A stretch of DNA of 64,000 bases from Paenibacillus sp. SY21-1 (GTDB lineage Bacteria > Bacillota > Bacilli > Paenibacillales > Paenibacillaceae): positions 227,089 through 291,088 of the forward strand of contig NZ_STGF01000007.1 of assembly GCF_005222705.1 (NCBI RefSeq), read 5' to 3'. Numbering within the stretch: position 1 is the first letter of the stretch; each line of letters opens with the position of its first letter. Below the pieces are notes generated by a model. It was not told where the DNA came from. It did not search any database and was given only the letters and a program-made list of their open reading frames with translations. Below, in pieces: positions 34,885 through 43,086 of this stretch. The translations under genes and the position numbers were made by a program.

Positions 34885-36681
34885 ATGCTCTTTTTTAATA
34901 TCAAAACAAAGCTGTTCCTAGTGCTAGTGCTCGTTTCCATTGTGCCCATCATCGTCGTTTCGGTAAGCTCCTACCGCAGCTATACGAGACTTGTCAACGA
35001 GCAGACCTCCTACGTTGCAGCAACGACGATTCAAAATTCGGTCAAAAGCATCGAGGATATTTTGCAAAATATTGATCGCATCTCCATCACTTTGCTGCAG
35101 CAATCATCATCGGCTACCGTCTACAACACCGTTAGCGATGAGCTTCGGGCGCTCAACCAAACAAACGATCAATATGAGATTTTTATTACCCGAGCCCGGC
35201 TGAAGCTCATTTTCGAAAATATTCTACTGGGTTATAATTACATTAACGGGATTTATTTATTTACGCCTGACGGGAAATCGATCAGCTATGGCAACGAGAT
35301 GAAGCTGGACTATTCACCGCTTCAGGACGAATGGTACATCGGAACGATCCATTTAAAAGGCGGCCTGTACATTGGCGAGGTGGGCAGCAAGCCCTATATG
35401 ATCGGCGCCAAGCCATCGATCGGCTTCTCGCGCGCGCTTTACGATCCGAACAGCAATGAGTTTCTAGGCGTTTTTATGATTGACGGCAGCATGGATTTAT
35501 TCTCAGGTCTCAATCAGAATCCTGCTCCCGGCTTATCCAATATTTATGTGGCCAACGGACAAGGCGGGATCATCTATGAAAGCGCAAGCAAGAAAGCGGG
35601 CGGTGTGCTCCCCTCCTTGCTTCAAAAGCAGCTTGGCAGTATGAGCGGCTCGCTCCAGCAATTCAACGACGCCGGCAATTTGACGGTCATTCAGCGAGTG
35701 CCAAGCAACGATTGGAGCGTGATCGCCAGCATCTCGGTAGACAAGCTGTATCAGGAATACGGAATCTCGCAAAAGCTGGTTATTTATGTAGCGGCAAGCT
35801 GCGGCATCATCTTTTTGCTAGTCTCCTTCTTCCTCTCCAATTTCATTACAAAGCCCATTATACGGCTGGCCAAAATCATGCGCAAAAATAAAGCGCAGCG
35901 TCTCGTGCCCATACAAGCAGATGCGAGTCGGGTAGATGAGATCGGCATTCTGTATCACGAATTCGACAAAATGATTCGCGATATCGACACGCATATACGC
36001 GAGAGCTACCAGAATCGAATTTTGTCGATGGACTCCCAGATGAAGGCGCTTGAAGCTCAGATCAATTCACACTTTCTGTACAACACGCTGGAATCGATTA
36101 ACAGCATCGCTGAAATTGAAGAGGTGGAGAGCATCGTGGTCATGACAAAGGCGCTTGGCGATATGTTCCGGTACAGCATTAAAACCGACAGCGAGCTTGT
36201 TGCTGCCGAGGAGGATTTGCAGCATGTGGACAATTACATGGCGATCCAGCAAATTCGTTATGCCGACAAAATCGCCTTTCACAAAAACATTGATCCGCAT
36301 ATCCTTGGGCTGCGCATGCTAAAGCTGCTGCTGCAGCCGCTGGTCGAGAATGCGATCTATCACGGACTTGAGAACAAGCGCGGCAAAGGGAGCATTACGA
36401 TCAACGGCTGGCTGGAGGAGGAGCGAATTCTGCTTCAGGTCATCGATGACGGCGTAGGGATGACGAATCAGCAGCTGGAGGAGCTTCGCAAGCTGCTGTC
36501 CGAGCCGCCGGAATTCGTCTCGATCGGACAGCGCAGCAGACAGAGCATCGGCATTAAAAATGTACACTCAAGAATCGTTCTCTACTACGGCCTCGAATAT
36601 GGACTAGATGCGCAGAGCGTGAAGAATGAGGGAACAACGATTACGATTTCCATTCCAGCAAACCGAACTATAGGAGGATAA
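34885..36681 (+). CDS. Sensor histidine kinase, YesM/LytS-type
   Basis: A 598-residue membrane kinase. TM1 is at about 9-30, then a large extracellular sensor domain (about 31-290, dCache-like), TM2 (about 293-318), a HAMP linker (ITKPIIRLAKIM), and a His_kinase (PF06580-type) domain with LEAQINSHFLYNTLESI (phosphorylated His near 396) and an ATPase with LLLQPLVENAIYHGLE and DDGVGM. GGAGG precedes the ATG. It diverges from the sugar-binding protein and is followed after 4 bp by its response regulator. These pairs typically sense oligosaccharides, often with help from the binding protein. Confidence 0.93.
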   Translation: MLFFNIKTKLFLVLVLVSIVPIIVVSVSSYRSYTRLVNEQTSYVAATTIQNSVKSIEDILQNIDRISITLLQQSSSATVYNTVSDELRALNQTNDQYEIFITRARLKLIFENILLGYNYINGIYLFTPDGKSISYGNEMKLDYSPLQDEWYIGTIHLKGGLYIGEVGSKPYMIGAKPSIGFSRALYDPNSNEFLGVFMIDGSMDLFSGLNQNPAPGLSNIYVANGQGGIIYESASKKAGGVLPSLLQKQLGSMSGSLQQFNDAGNLTVIQRVPSNDWSVIASISVDKLYQEYGISQKLVIYVAASCGIIFLLVSFFLSNFITKPIIRLAKIMRKNKAQRLVPIQADASRVDEIGILYHEFDKMIRDIDTHIRESYQNRILSMDSQMKALEAQINSHFLYNTLESINSIAEIEEVESIVVMTKALGDMFRYSIKTDSELVAAEEDLQHVDNYMAIQQIRYADKIAFHKNIDPHILGLRMLKLLLQPLVENAIYHGLENKRGKGSITINGWLEEERILLQVIDDGVGMTNQQLEELRKLLSEPPEFVSIGQRSRQSIGIKNVHSRIVLYYGLEYGLDAQSVKNEGTTITISIPANRTIGG

Positions 36682-36685
36682 CAGC

Positions 36686-38233
36686 ATGCACACCTTCATC
36701 ATTGTGGACGATGAGCCTCTCATACGCAAAGGACTGCTCAAAAAAATCCAATCCTTTCATGCGCCGCTAACGTTTCTTGGCGAAGCGGACAACGGCTCTG
36801 ATGCGCTTCAACTGATTAAGGATTCAGATCCCGATATTATTTTGACGGATATGCGTATGCCCGAAATGGACGGCAAATCGTTAATGAAGCATATTCATGA
36901 GCAGTATCCGGACAAAAAAATAATTGTCATTAGCGGCTATTCCGACTTTGAATATATGCAGGTGGCCATCTCCGCGAAAGTGATCGGCTACCTGCTGAAG
37001 CCGTTCAGCCGCGAGGAAATTCATCGCACGCTACAGCTCGCGATTGACGCCATAGACCAGCAGCGCTCAGTCAAGCTGGAGGTCGTCCAGAAAACGGCAG
37101 AGAACGAAGAGATCAGCAGGAAATCCGATATTCAGTCACTTTTGAATGTCATCCTCGGCATCCACCAAATGAACAAGCCGCCTGTATTTTCCTCCAAGGC
37201 GTTTGCCTCATTGGCGGAGCAAGCCCATTACATGCTGTTGACGCTGTATTCGCCACAGCCGCTCGCCGTGGAGCAGCTGCCTGTCTTGAGCGAATCCCTT
37301 TATATCCCCCATCCGCAAAGCGCTAACTTGGCATTCGTGCTTTTGACCTTTCGCCGGGGGGAGAGCGAGCGCGCCATGCTGGGCCACGCCGAGCTTGCGG
37401 CCAAGCAGCTTATTGAACAGGTAGGCTCCAGAGGCGGGGGCGAGAGCTGTATCGGAGTAAGCGGGGTGACGTCTTCGCTTGCAGCGCTCAGACAAGCGCA
37501 CCAGGAAACGATAGCCGCGCTGGACAAACGATCCGTTACCGATTTTGGCAAGTGCTACATGTACAGCACAGTCCCACAGGCGAGCAGCGTCGTCATTTGG
37601 AGCAAATCGCATGAGCTGCTGTTTTTTATCGAATCGGGCAATGTATCCAAAACGACAGAGCTTGTGCTGGATTTCTTTTCTTTCTTCGTGCGTCAGCCCG
37701 ATCTGACGCTTGTCCAATTGAAGGAGCAAGCACGCGATATTATGATGGAGGTCAAAAAAATACTGTCCGCCTACTTGCAAACCGATGTGATCAGCTCTTC
37801 CTCCTCCAGTCTCGAATCGGTGCTTAGCATCTCCTTCGACATTGAAGCCGTCAAGGAATATATGCTCAAAGTGCTGACAGGCATTGCCGAGCTTTTGAAG
37901 GAACGATCCACCTACTCGTCCGATCATGTCATCGACAATGTTAAATTGTATATCCATAATCATTTCACGCAAGATTTAACGCTGGAGCGGGTATCCTCCC
38001 TGTTCTATTTGAATCCAAGCTATTTAAGCTATTTGTTCAAAGAAAAGACAGCGGAGAATTTTACCGACTACATTAACAAGCTAAGAATCGAGCAAGCAAA
38101 GAACCTGCTTAGAAGCACGGATGACAAAGTATACAAGATCGCCAAGACGCTTGGCTACGACAATCCTAAATACTTCTTCCGCGTATTCAAAAAAATGACG
38201 GGCACAACGCCGGAAAACTTTCGCAACGGCTGA
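36686..38233 (+). CDS. AraC-type response regulator, YesN family
   Basis: A 515-residue regulator: receiver domain (acidic pair D8-D9, phosphorylated Asp55 in LTDMRMPEMDG, Lys in YLLKPFSREE), a long middle region (about 140-410), and a C-terminal AraC DNA-binding domain (DLTLERVSSLFYLNPSYLSYLFKEKT... and KIAKTLGYDNPKYFFRVFKKMTGTTPENFR). The ribosome site AGGAGG overlaps the end of the kinase gene. Likely activator of the importer operon and the GH3 gene through their shared promoter element. A long hairpin begins at its last codons. Confidence 0.93.
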   Translation: MHTFIIVDDEPLIRKGLLKKIQSFHAPLTFLGEADNGSDALQLIKDSDPDIILTDMRMPEMDGKSLMKHIHEQYPDKKIIVISGYSDFEYMQVAISAKVIGYLLKPFSREEIHRTLQLAIDAIDQQRSVKLEVVQKTAENEEISRKSDIQSLLNVILGIHQMNKPPVFSSKAFASLAEQAHYMLLTLYSPQPLAVEQLPVLSESLYIPHPQSANLAFVLLTFRRGESERAMLGHAELAAKQLIEQVGSRGGGESCIGVSGVTSSLAALRQAHQETIAALDKRSVTDFGKCYMYSTVPQASSVVIWSKSHELLFFIESGNVSKTTELVLDFFSFFVRQPDLTLVQLKEQARDIMMEVKKILSAYLQTDVISSSSSSLESVLSISFDIEAVKEYMLKVLTGIAELLKERSTYSSDHVIDNVKLYIHNHFTQDLTLERVSSLFYLNPSYLSYLFKEKTAENFTDYINKLRIEQAKNLLRSTDDKVYKIAKTLGYDNPKYFFRVFKKMTGTTPENFRNG

Positions 38234-38282
38234 AGGACTTGCATGACTGGCCGATCAGCCAGCCGTGCAAATCCTTCAGCCG
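38227..38282. repeat. Long hairpin spanning the response-regulator stop codon
   Basis: CGGCTGAAGGA-CTTGCA pairs with TGCAA-ATCCTTCAGCCG, and an inner CTGGC/GCCAG stem sits in the loop. The stop codon TGA lies inside the left arm. No T run follows, and a normal terminator comes 30 bp later. Confidence 0.8.
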
Positions 38283-38312
38283 ACGTATCGTGCAAGCCAG
38301 TGGGACAGACAC

Positions 38313-38371
38313 AAAAAAACAGGCACTGACCGCGGCTCGAACGAGCTTGGTTACAGCGCCTGTTTTCGTTT
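38313..38371. terminator. Bidirectional terminator between response regulator and GH3 gene
   Basis: AAAAAAACAGGC-A-CTG and CAG-C-GCCTGTTTTCGTTTT form a stem with an inner GGCTCG/CGAGCT arm. Convergent genes lie on both sides. Confidence 0.8.
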
Positions 38372-38407
38372 TATTGGGATACGCTACTTTTGTTTCCTGT
38401 CTGCTCC

Positions 38408-41400
38408 TTACAGTTTATTTGTTACAGCCTCATACGTTCTCAGCGCAACTGCGGCAAGCTCTGCACGCGTCAGCGCGTCAGCGCCAAGCAGACGGCCGTC
38501 TGGCGTGCCTTTGAAAATGCCGTATTTCACGGCTACAGCCATCGCATGCCGTTTGTCCTTCGACAGCTTGGCAGCATCCTTGAAGCCGGCAAGCAGTGTA
38601 TCGGCCTCTGCAGCGCTTAGCTCCGTATCGAGTCCTGCATAAGTCAACGCATTCGTTAGAATTGCTGCCATTGACTCGCGCGTCATCGTATAGTCCGCTT
38701 TAAACTCTGCGCTTTCGATAAGTCCCGCATGAAATGCGGATCTGACAACAGCGTCGTACCACACCGTATCGCCCGGTTTCTGTTCAGGCGTCAGGCCAAG
38801 CACATTCAAAGCCACCATCAGCGTCTGGGCTGCAGTCGTGGATGCCGCAGGCTTCATCTGTGTATCCGATACGCCATTGATCAGCAGCAATCCGTTTGCT
38901 TTCTCCACATTCCGGGCGAACCAAGCGCTTGCCGGAACATCGCTGAACTGGCGCGCGGAGCTTACGGCTACATAGGTTCCGCTTGCTGCTACCAGCGCTT
39001 TAATAACGGTATTCCCATCCTTATCGATTACAGCTTTGCTAGGAACCGGAGTAAGCTTGCCATCTGCGCTGACCATGGCCAAGGTCACGGCGCTTTGGCC
39101 AGCCAGCTTGCCAACGTTCACTTCAGCCTCGGCATAGTTTCCTTGCTTCTCAGACACGGTGATGGCAACCGCTTCGCCTGCCACCTTCACGCCTGCTTTG
39201 CTGATTTTTGCAGCTTTGGCCGCATCGCTTTCCGAGCCTGGAGCAACCGTCACTGTCGCCGGCGTTCCGCTTGGAGCCGGTGTTGCAGTAGGCGTTGGCG
39301 TTGGAGCTACCCCGCCGGAACCGGATGACCCTGGATCAGTTGTAGGCGTTGGCGCTGCCGCTACCGTAAAGGCCAGACTGTCAATGCGAAGATCCGGCGC
39401 TTTAAACACCACGTACAAATCATGGACGCCTGTCAGGCTGGTATTGCTCAAATCCGCTTCTACCTCGGTGTAGCCAAGCTCTTGCACCTGAACCGCGGCA
39501 TTGCTGATTTTGTAAGCATTGACCTGTGTTTTCGGCACGTCAATGACGGCAAACGGCGCGTTAGACGGTGAATCCGCGTGCAGCGTAATCACTCCGCCTG
39601 CCCCATCCGTGGCAACTGTCGCCCGCACTTTTTGTGCTCCGGTCAGATTGGCCTTAGACAAGGCTACCCATGAGCCGTTTTGCTTCGATCTCACGGCATA
39701 ATAGCCGCCAACTACCGCCTTTTCCTTCAATTCAGCCGCAGTGTGCGCCTTGGATACCTCATGATACACAACCTCATTAGCCGCAAAAGCATGGTCGAAT
39801 ACGTTGAGCGGCTGTCCAAGGGCCAGCTGTGTCAGCGCTTTGCCTTGAACCTGAACCGTATGCTGCGCTTTAATGTCGGCGGAGGAGGAACCGACCTGGA
39901 TGGAGTAGGCGCCGTTCTCCACTGTGAATTGATTGCTGTTCACGTCCCATACCGCAAAGTCCTTAGGATCAACGGTCAGTGTAACCGTTTTGCTCTCGCC
40001 TGCAGCAAGTTTTACCTTCTCAAAAGAGGCCAGCTGCTTGTTAGGCGCATAGCTGCCGTAGACGGCGTTGTTGTTTTTGACATACAGCTGCACAACTTCC
40101 GCCGTTGCGACCGCGCCTTCGTTTTTAACCTGAACGCTGACCTGGAACGGGTCATTGCCCGAAACGCTGGACGGAGCGGATAGATTGCTGTAAGAGAAGG
40201 TGCTGTAAGACAGCCCGTACCCGAAAGGATAAGTCACCGGCGCCTTCGTATACATGTAAGTAAGCTCGGACTCGATCGGATCGGAATTTGTCATATCGAG
40301 CTTGAAGCGCGGATCGATAGCATCCAGCGTCATCGTTTTGTTGCCCTCTGGAATAACGTATTTGTTAATAGCCGGGAAGGCCGACATATCCTTATACCAT
40401 GTCGAGGTCAAACGGCCTGTAGGCGCATAATCTCCATAGAGCACCTGCGCCAGCGCATGGGAATCATATTGCCCGCCATACGGCTGGTATATGATCGCCG
40501 ATACATTCGGATTGTTCTGGATTTCCTCCAGTCCGACAGGGAAGCTTGTTCTGACGACTACGACTGTCTTTTTCTCTTTGGCGGCAAATGCCGAGGAAAC
40601 CCTGTCTACCAGCTTGTAATCGTCCGCGCCCATGTCGAGGCTGGAACGGTCATTGCCTTCGCCGGCGCTGTGACGGGGAACGGCTCCTACGAATACAACC
40701 GCATAATCGTCTATGTCGGCTCGCGCGGCAGCTTCCTCGCCTACCTCTTGAACGACCGTTTTAGCAAATTTCACGGCATCCGGACGCACAGCCGCATTTT
40801 CTTTATTGCCAAGCGTGGCGGCCGCAGTTTTGAGCGATCCATCCTCTCCCGCTGTTGCGAACCGGCCGCTCGCATAGTAGAAGTTCGTGAAGTCTCCCGA
40901 GAAGCCCGTCCGGTAGCCGCTTGTGACGATGGAAACACTGTCGTCGGCATTCGTTTCCATGCGCAGCGTTGGCGGAATGACGCTTGTTTCTCCGATCATT
41001 TCAGCAAGATTCCAGTCGTTGGCAGTCAGATTCAGCTTCGTTCCATCCGTGTTGCCGATCGCGGTATTGGCCGCCGAAGGCGATGTAACCCAACGATTGT
41101 TGTACAACGACATCAAGCTCGAGCCTGATTGTCCCCAATCGTATACGCGGAACAATTGGGCAGGATTTGCCGAATCGACCGCTTCAGCCGACAGAATAAG
41201 CGCCGAGCCTTTTTCCAGCGCCTCCGGATTGGAAGCATCCGCTTTTAGCGTTTGTCCATTCAGCTTGGACGTCAAAGCGATAACCTCGCTGCCCGTTGTA
41301 TAATGGACATGATCGGCTCCGTTGGCTTTGATGATCGAGAGCAACGGCGATTGGCCCGAATTGGCAATATCGTTTGGCGTGACGCCTACCGAATAGGTCG

Positions 41401-42814
41401 TTTTAAAACGCGAGTCCGCATAAATGCCCGATACTGCCGCGTTTTTTTGTTTGGCAAGCGGGAGCGCTCCATCGTTTTTGAGCAGAACGATGCTTTCCTG
41501 CGCCGCCTTGAGCGCCACCTCCTGATGCCCGGCGTCCTTGTAGGATGCGGCAGGCGCAGTCCTTACATCCTTCGCATCCTGTGCGAATGGATACATGGTT
41601 GGAATGCCGTTGGCATCCGTCTCATTAAAGATGCCCAATCGTACAAGCTGGTTGATATGCGGTCTGGCAGCTTCAATCAAATCGTCGGTCGTAATGCCGT
41701 ATTCGTTCCGCTCCACCAGCGTAACAAGCTCGGCTACGTCGATATCCGCATTGGCTACGGATGGCGAAGGCCGTCCCGCATTCGCTTGAGCGAGCGCCAT
41801 CAATACCGTCGCATGCGAGCGGTCGACCGCATAGTTGTTGTCATAGCCGTTGCCCATTTGATTGCCGGTCGATACATGCTGATCCCCGTTGAAGTCCGGC
41901 GAGCTGTACACGCCGTATTTCGCAAACGTGTTCGCATGGAGCTGAAGCGGCGACAAGATGTTGGGAATGCCGTTGGTCCGGCCAAAGGAGGTCATGACAC
42001 CGGCCACTGCACCGGATTCCAGCCCTTTTTGCACGCCTCTTGTCTGGTATTCGAACATAGCGCGCGCGCTGGCGCTATTGCTCGCCGATTGACGGAACCA
42101 TTGCGCATTATAGACGGAGTAGTGCTTGGTCCCGACAGCCGCACGCATCCAGAAGCCATCATTCGTTGCCGGCTGGTCGATTCCGCTCAGACCGGTAGCC
42201 ATTTTGTCGATGAGCGTACCCGCCATGTAAGCGTCCTCGGAGAAGCCCTCGTCAAAGCGTCCGCTAAGCGGATTGATCCGCAAATCGCTGACTACCGTAA
42301 AGGCTACGCTCGCAGAGGCATTTGCTCCGCCATGAATGTTGGATTCGCCTTGCTTCACTTTGAGCTGGCTGATCTTCTCGTTGCCGATAACCTCGCCAAT
42401 CTCGCCAAGCAGCTCTTTGTTCCACGTCTGACCCATGCCGACCAGCGCCGGAAAATCCGTGGAGATGCCTTGTACATTATCGGCGGCTGACAACGCGCCC
42501 GGAATGACCTTGCCTGCGTTAGCCCCCTTCTTCAACGTATAGTGGTTGCGGGAGCCGGTGACGTATACGGCCGGTCCTTCCAGACCGGTGTACTCAAAAT
42601 AAGTGTCTACAAATTCATCCAGATGCTCCGGATTGCCGTCGAATAACGGCATCCCGTCGAATACCCCTCCGTTTTGCGTTTTGAATACGATCACTGTGTC
42701 CGCGGCATAAGACACCGGACCGATCTGCGTAAGCAAGCCTGCTGTGACCGATAGGACGGTAAAGACCGACAACACCCTTTTCCCTAATCTCTTGCCAGTT
42801 CGTAGCTTAACCAT
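38408..42814 (-). CDS. Cell-surface GH3-family glycosidase with CBM and SLH anchor
   Basis: A 1468-residue exported enzyme. Signal peptide (cleavage near SYA-ADT); GH3 N-terminal barrel (about 60-370; GAVAGVMTSFGRTNGIPN, then YGVYSSPDFNGDQH, where the nucleophile Asp usually in SD-x is in S-P-D-F); GH3 C-terminal domain (about 430-850; ESIVLLKNDGALPL, RTSFPVGLEEIQ); fibronectin-III-like domain (about 900-1000; VTYPFGYGLSYSTFSYS...); CBM6-like domain (about 1040-1150, ending GVHDLYVVFKAPDLRIDSLAF); a Pro/Thr linker; then three SLH repeats (about 1290-1468) for wall binding. GAGGGAGGAA precedes the ATG. The substrate is probably a plant glycan processed outside before uptake. Its promoter shares the regulator element of the importer operon. 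Confidence 0.9.
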   Translation of the reverse strand: MVKLRTGKRLGKRVLSVFTVLSVTAGLLTQIGPVSYAADTVIVFKTQNGGVFDGMPLFDGNPEHLDEFVDTYFEYTGLEGPAVYVTGSRNHYTLKKGANAGKVIPGALSAADNVQGISTDFPALVGMGQTWNKELLGEIGEVIGNEKISQLKVKQGESNIHGGANASASVAFTVVSDLRINPLSGRFDEGFSEDAYMAGTLIDKMATGLSGIDQPATNDGFWMRAAVGTKHYSVYNAQWFRQSASNSASARAMFEYQTRGVQKGLESGAVAGVMTSFGRTNGIPNILSPLQLHANTFAKYGVYSSPDFNGDQHVSTGNQMGNGYDNNYAVDRSHATVLMALAQANAGRPSPSVANADIDVAELVTLVERNEYGITTDDLIEAARPHINQLVRLGIFNETDANGIPTMYPFAQDAKDVRTAPAASYKDAGHQEVALKAAQESIVLLKNDGALPLAKQKNAAVSGIYADSRFKTTYSVGVTPNDIANSGQSPLLSIIKANGADHVHYTTGSEVIALTSKLNGQTLKADASNPEALEKGSALILSAEAVDSANPAQLFRVYDWGQSGSSLMSLYNNRWVTSPSAANTAIGNTDGTKLNLTANDWNLAEMIGETSVIPPTLRMETNADDSVSIVTSGYRTGFSGDFTNFYYASGRFATAGEDGSLKTAAATLGNKENAAVRPDAVKFAKTVVQEVGEEAAARADIDDYAVVFVGAVPRHSAGEGNDRSSLDMGADDYKLVDRVSSAFAAKEKKTVVVVRTSFPVGLEEIQNNPNVSAIIYQPYGGQYDSHALAQVLYGDYAPTGRLTSTWYKDMSAFPAINKYVIPEGNKTMTLDAIDPRFKLDMTNSDPIESELTYMYTKAPVTYPFGYGLSYSTFSYSNLSAPSSVSGNDPFQVSVQVKNEGAVATAEVVQLYVKNNNAVYGSYAPNKQLASFEKVKLAAGESKTVTLTVDPKDFAVWDVNSNQFTVENGAYSIQVGSSSADIKAQHTVQVQGKALTQLALGQPLNVFDHAFAANEVVYHEVSKAHTAAELKEKAVVGGYYAVRSKQNGSWVALSKANLTGAQKVRATVATDGAGGVITLHADSPSNAPFAVIDVPKTQVNAYKISNAAVQVQELGYTEVEADLSNTSLTGVHDLYVVFKAPDLRIDSLAFTVAAAPTPTTDPGSSGSGGVAPTPTPTATPAPSGTPATVTVAPGSESDAAKAAKISKAGVKVAGEAVAITVSEKQGNYAEAEVNVGKLAGQSAVTLAMVSADGKLTPVPSKAVIDKDGNTVIKALVAASGTYVAVSSARQFSDVPASAWFARNVEKANGLLLINGVSDTQMKPAASTTAAQTLMVALNVLGLTPEQKPGDTVWYDAVVRSAFHAGLIESAEFKADYTMTRESMAAILTNALTYAGLDTELSAAEADTLLAGFKDAAKLSKDKRHAMAVAVKYGIFKGTPDGRLLGADALTRAELAAVALRTYEAVTNKL

Positions 42815-42864
42815 CTGTTTCCTCCCTCTCTATATTGCAATCGCTTTCACGATAACTTGTACTC

Positions 42865-42920
42865 ATTATAGCGGCGGAGGGAGTACACTTTGTTTTTAGG
42901 TTATGGTGCAATATTTTTAG
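42865..42920 (-). promoter_or_regulatory. GH3 promoter with the shared 18-bp regulator element
   Basis: Plus strand ATGGTGCAATATTTTTAG (42903-42920); on the minus strand it is followed after 32 nt by TATAAT (42870-42865), 50 bp before the ATG. A second CTAAAAACAAAGTGTAC half-site follows about 22 nt after the first, as AraC-type proteins often use direct repeats. Confidence 0.78.
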
Positions 42921-42997
42921 TTTGGGCAAAATTTTCATAGTACTTATTGATTTTTGCATCTCTTACTATCGTTTGATGCATGCACCTTTATCCATAT

Positions 42998-43032
42998 AAA
43001 AAAACCTGAGCCGAATGAACGGTCAGGTTTCT
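42998..43032 (-). terminator. Intrinsic terminator of the fructose PTS operon
   Basis: The minus strand reads AAACCTGACCG-ttcatt-CGGCTCAGGTTTTTTTA, 55 bp after the ptsI-type stop. Confidence 0.88.
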
Positions 43033-43086
43033 CCTTTGATAGCATCTGCCCCTAGCTTTCAGCAAGCCATAAGCAGCAATCACACA

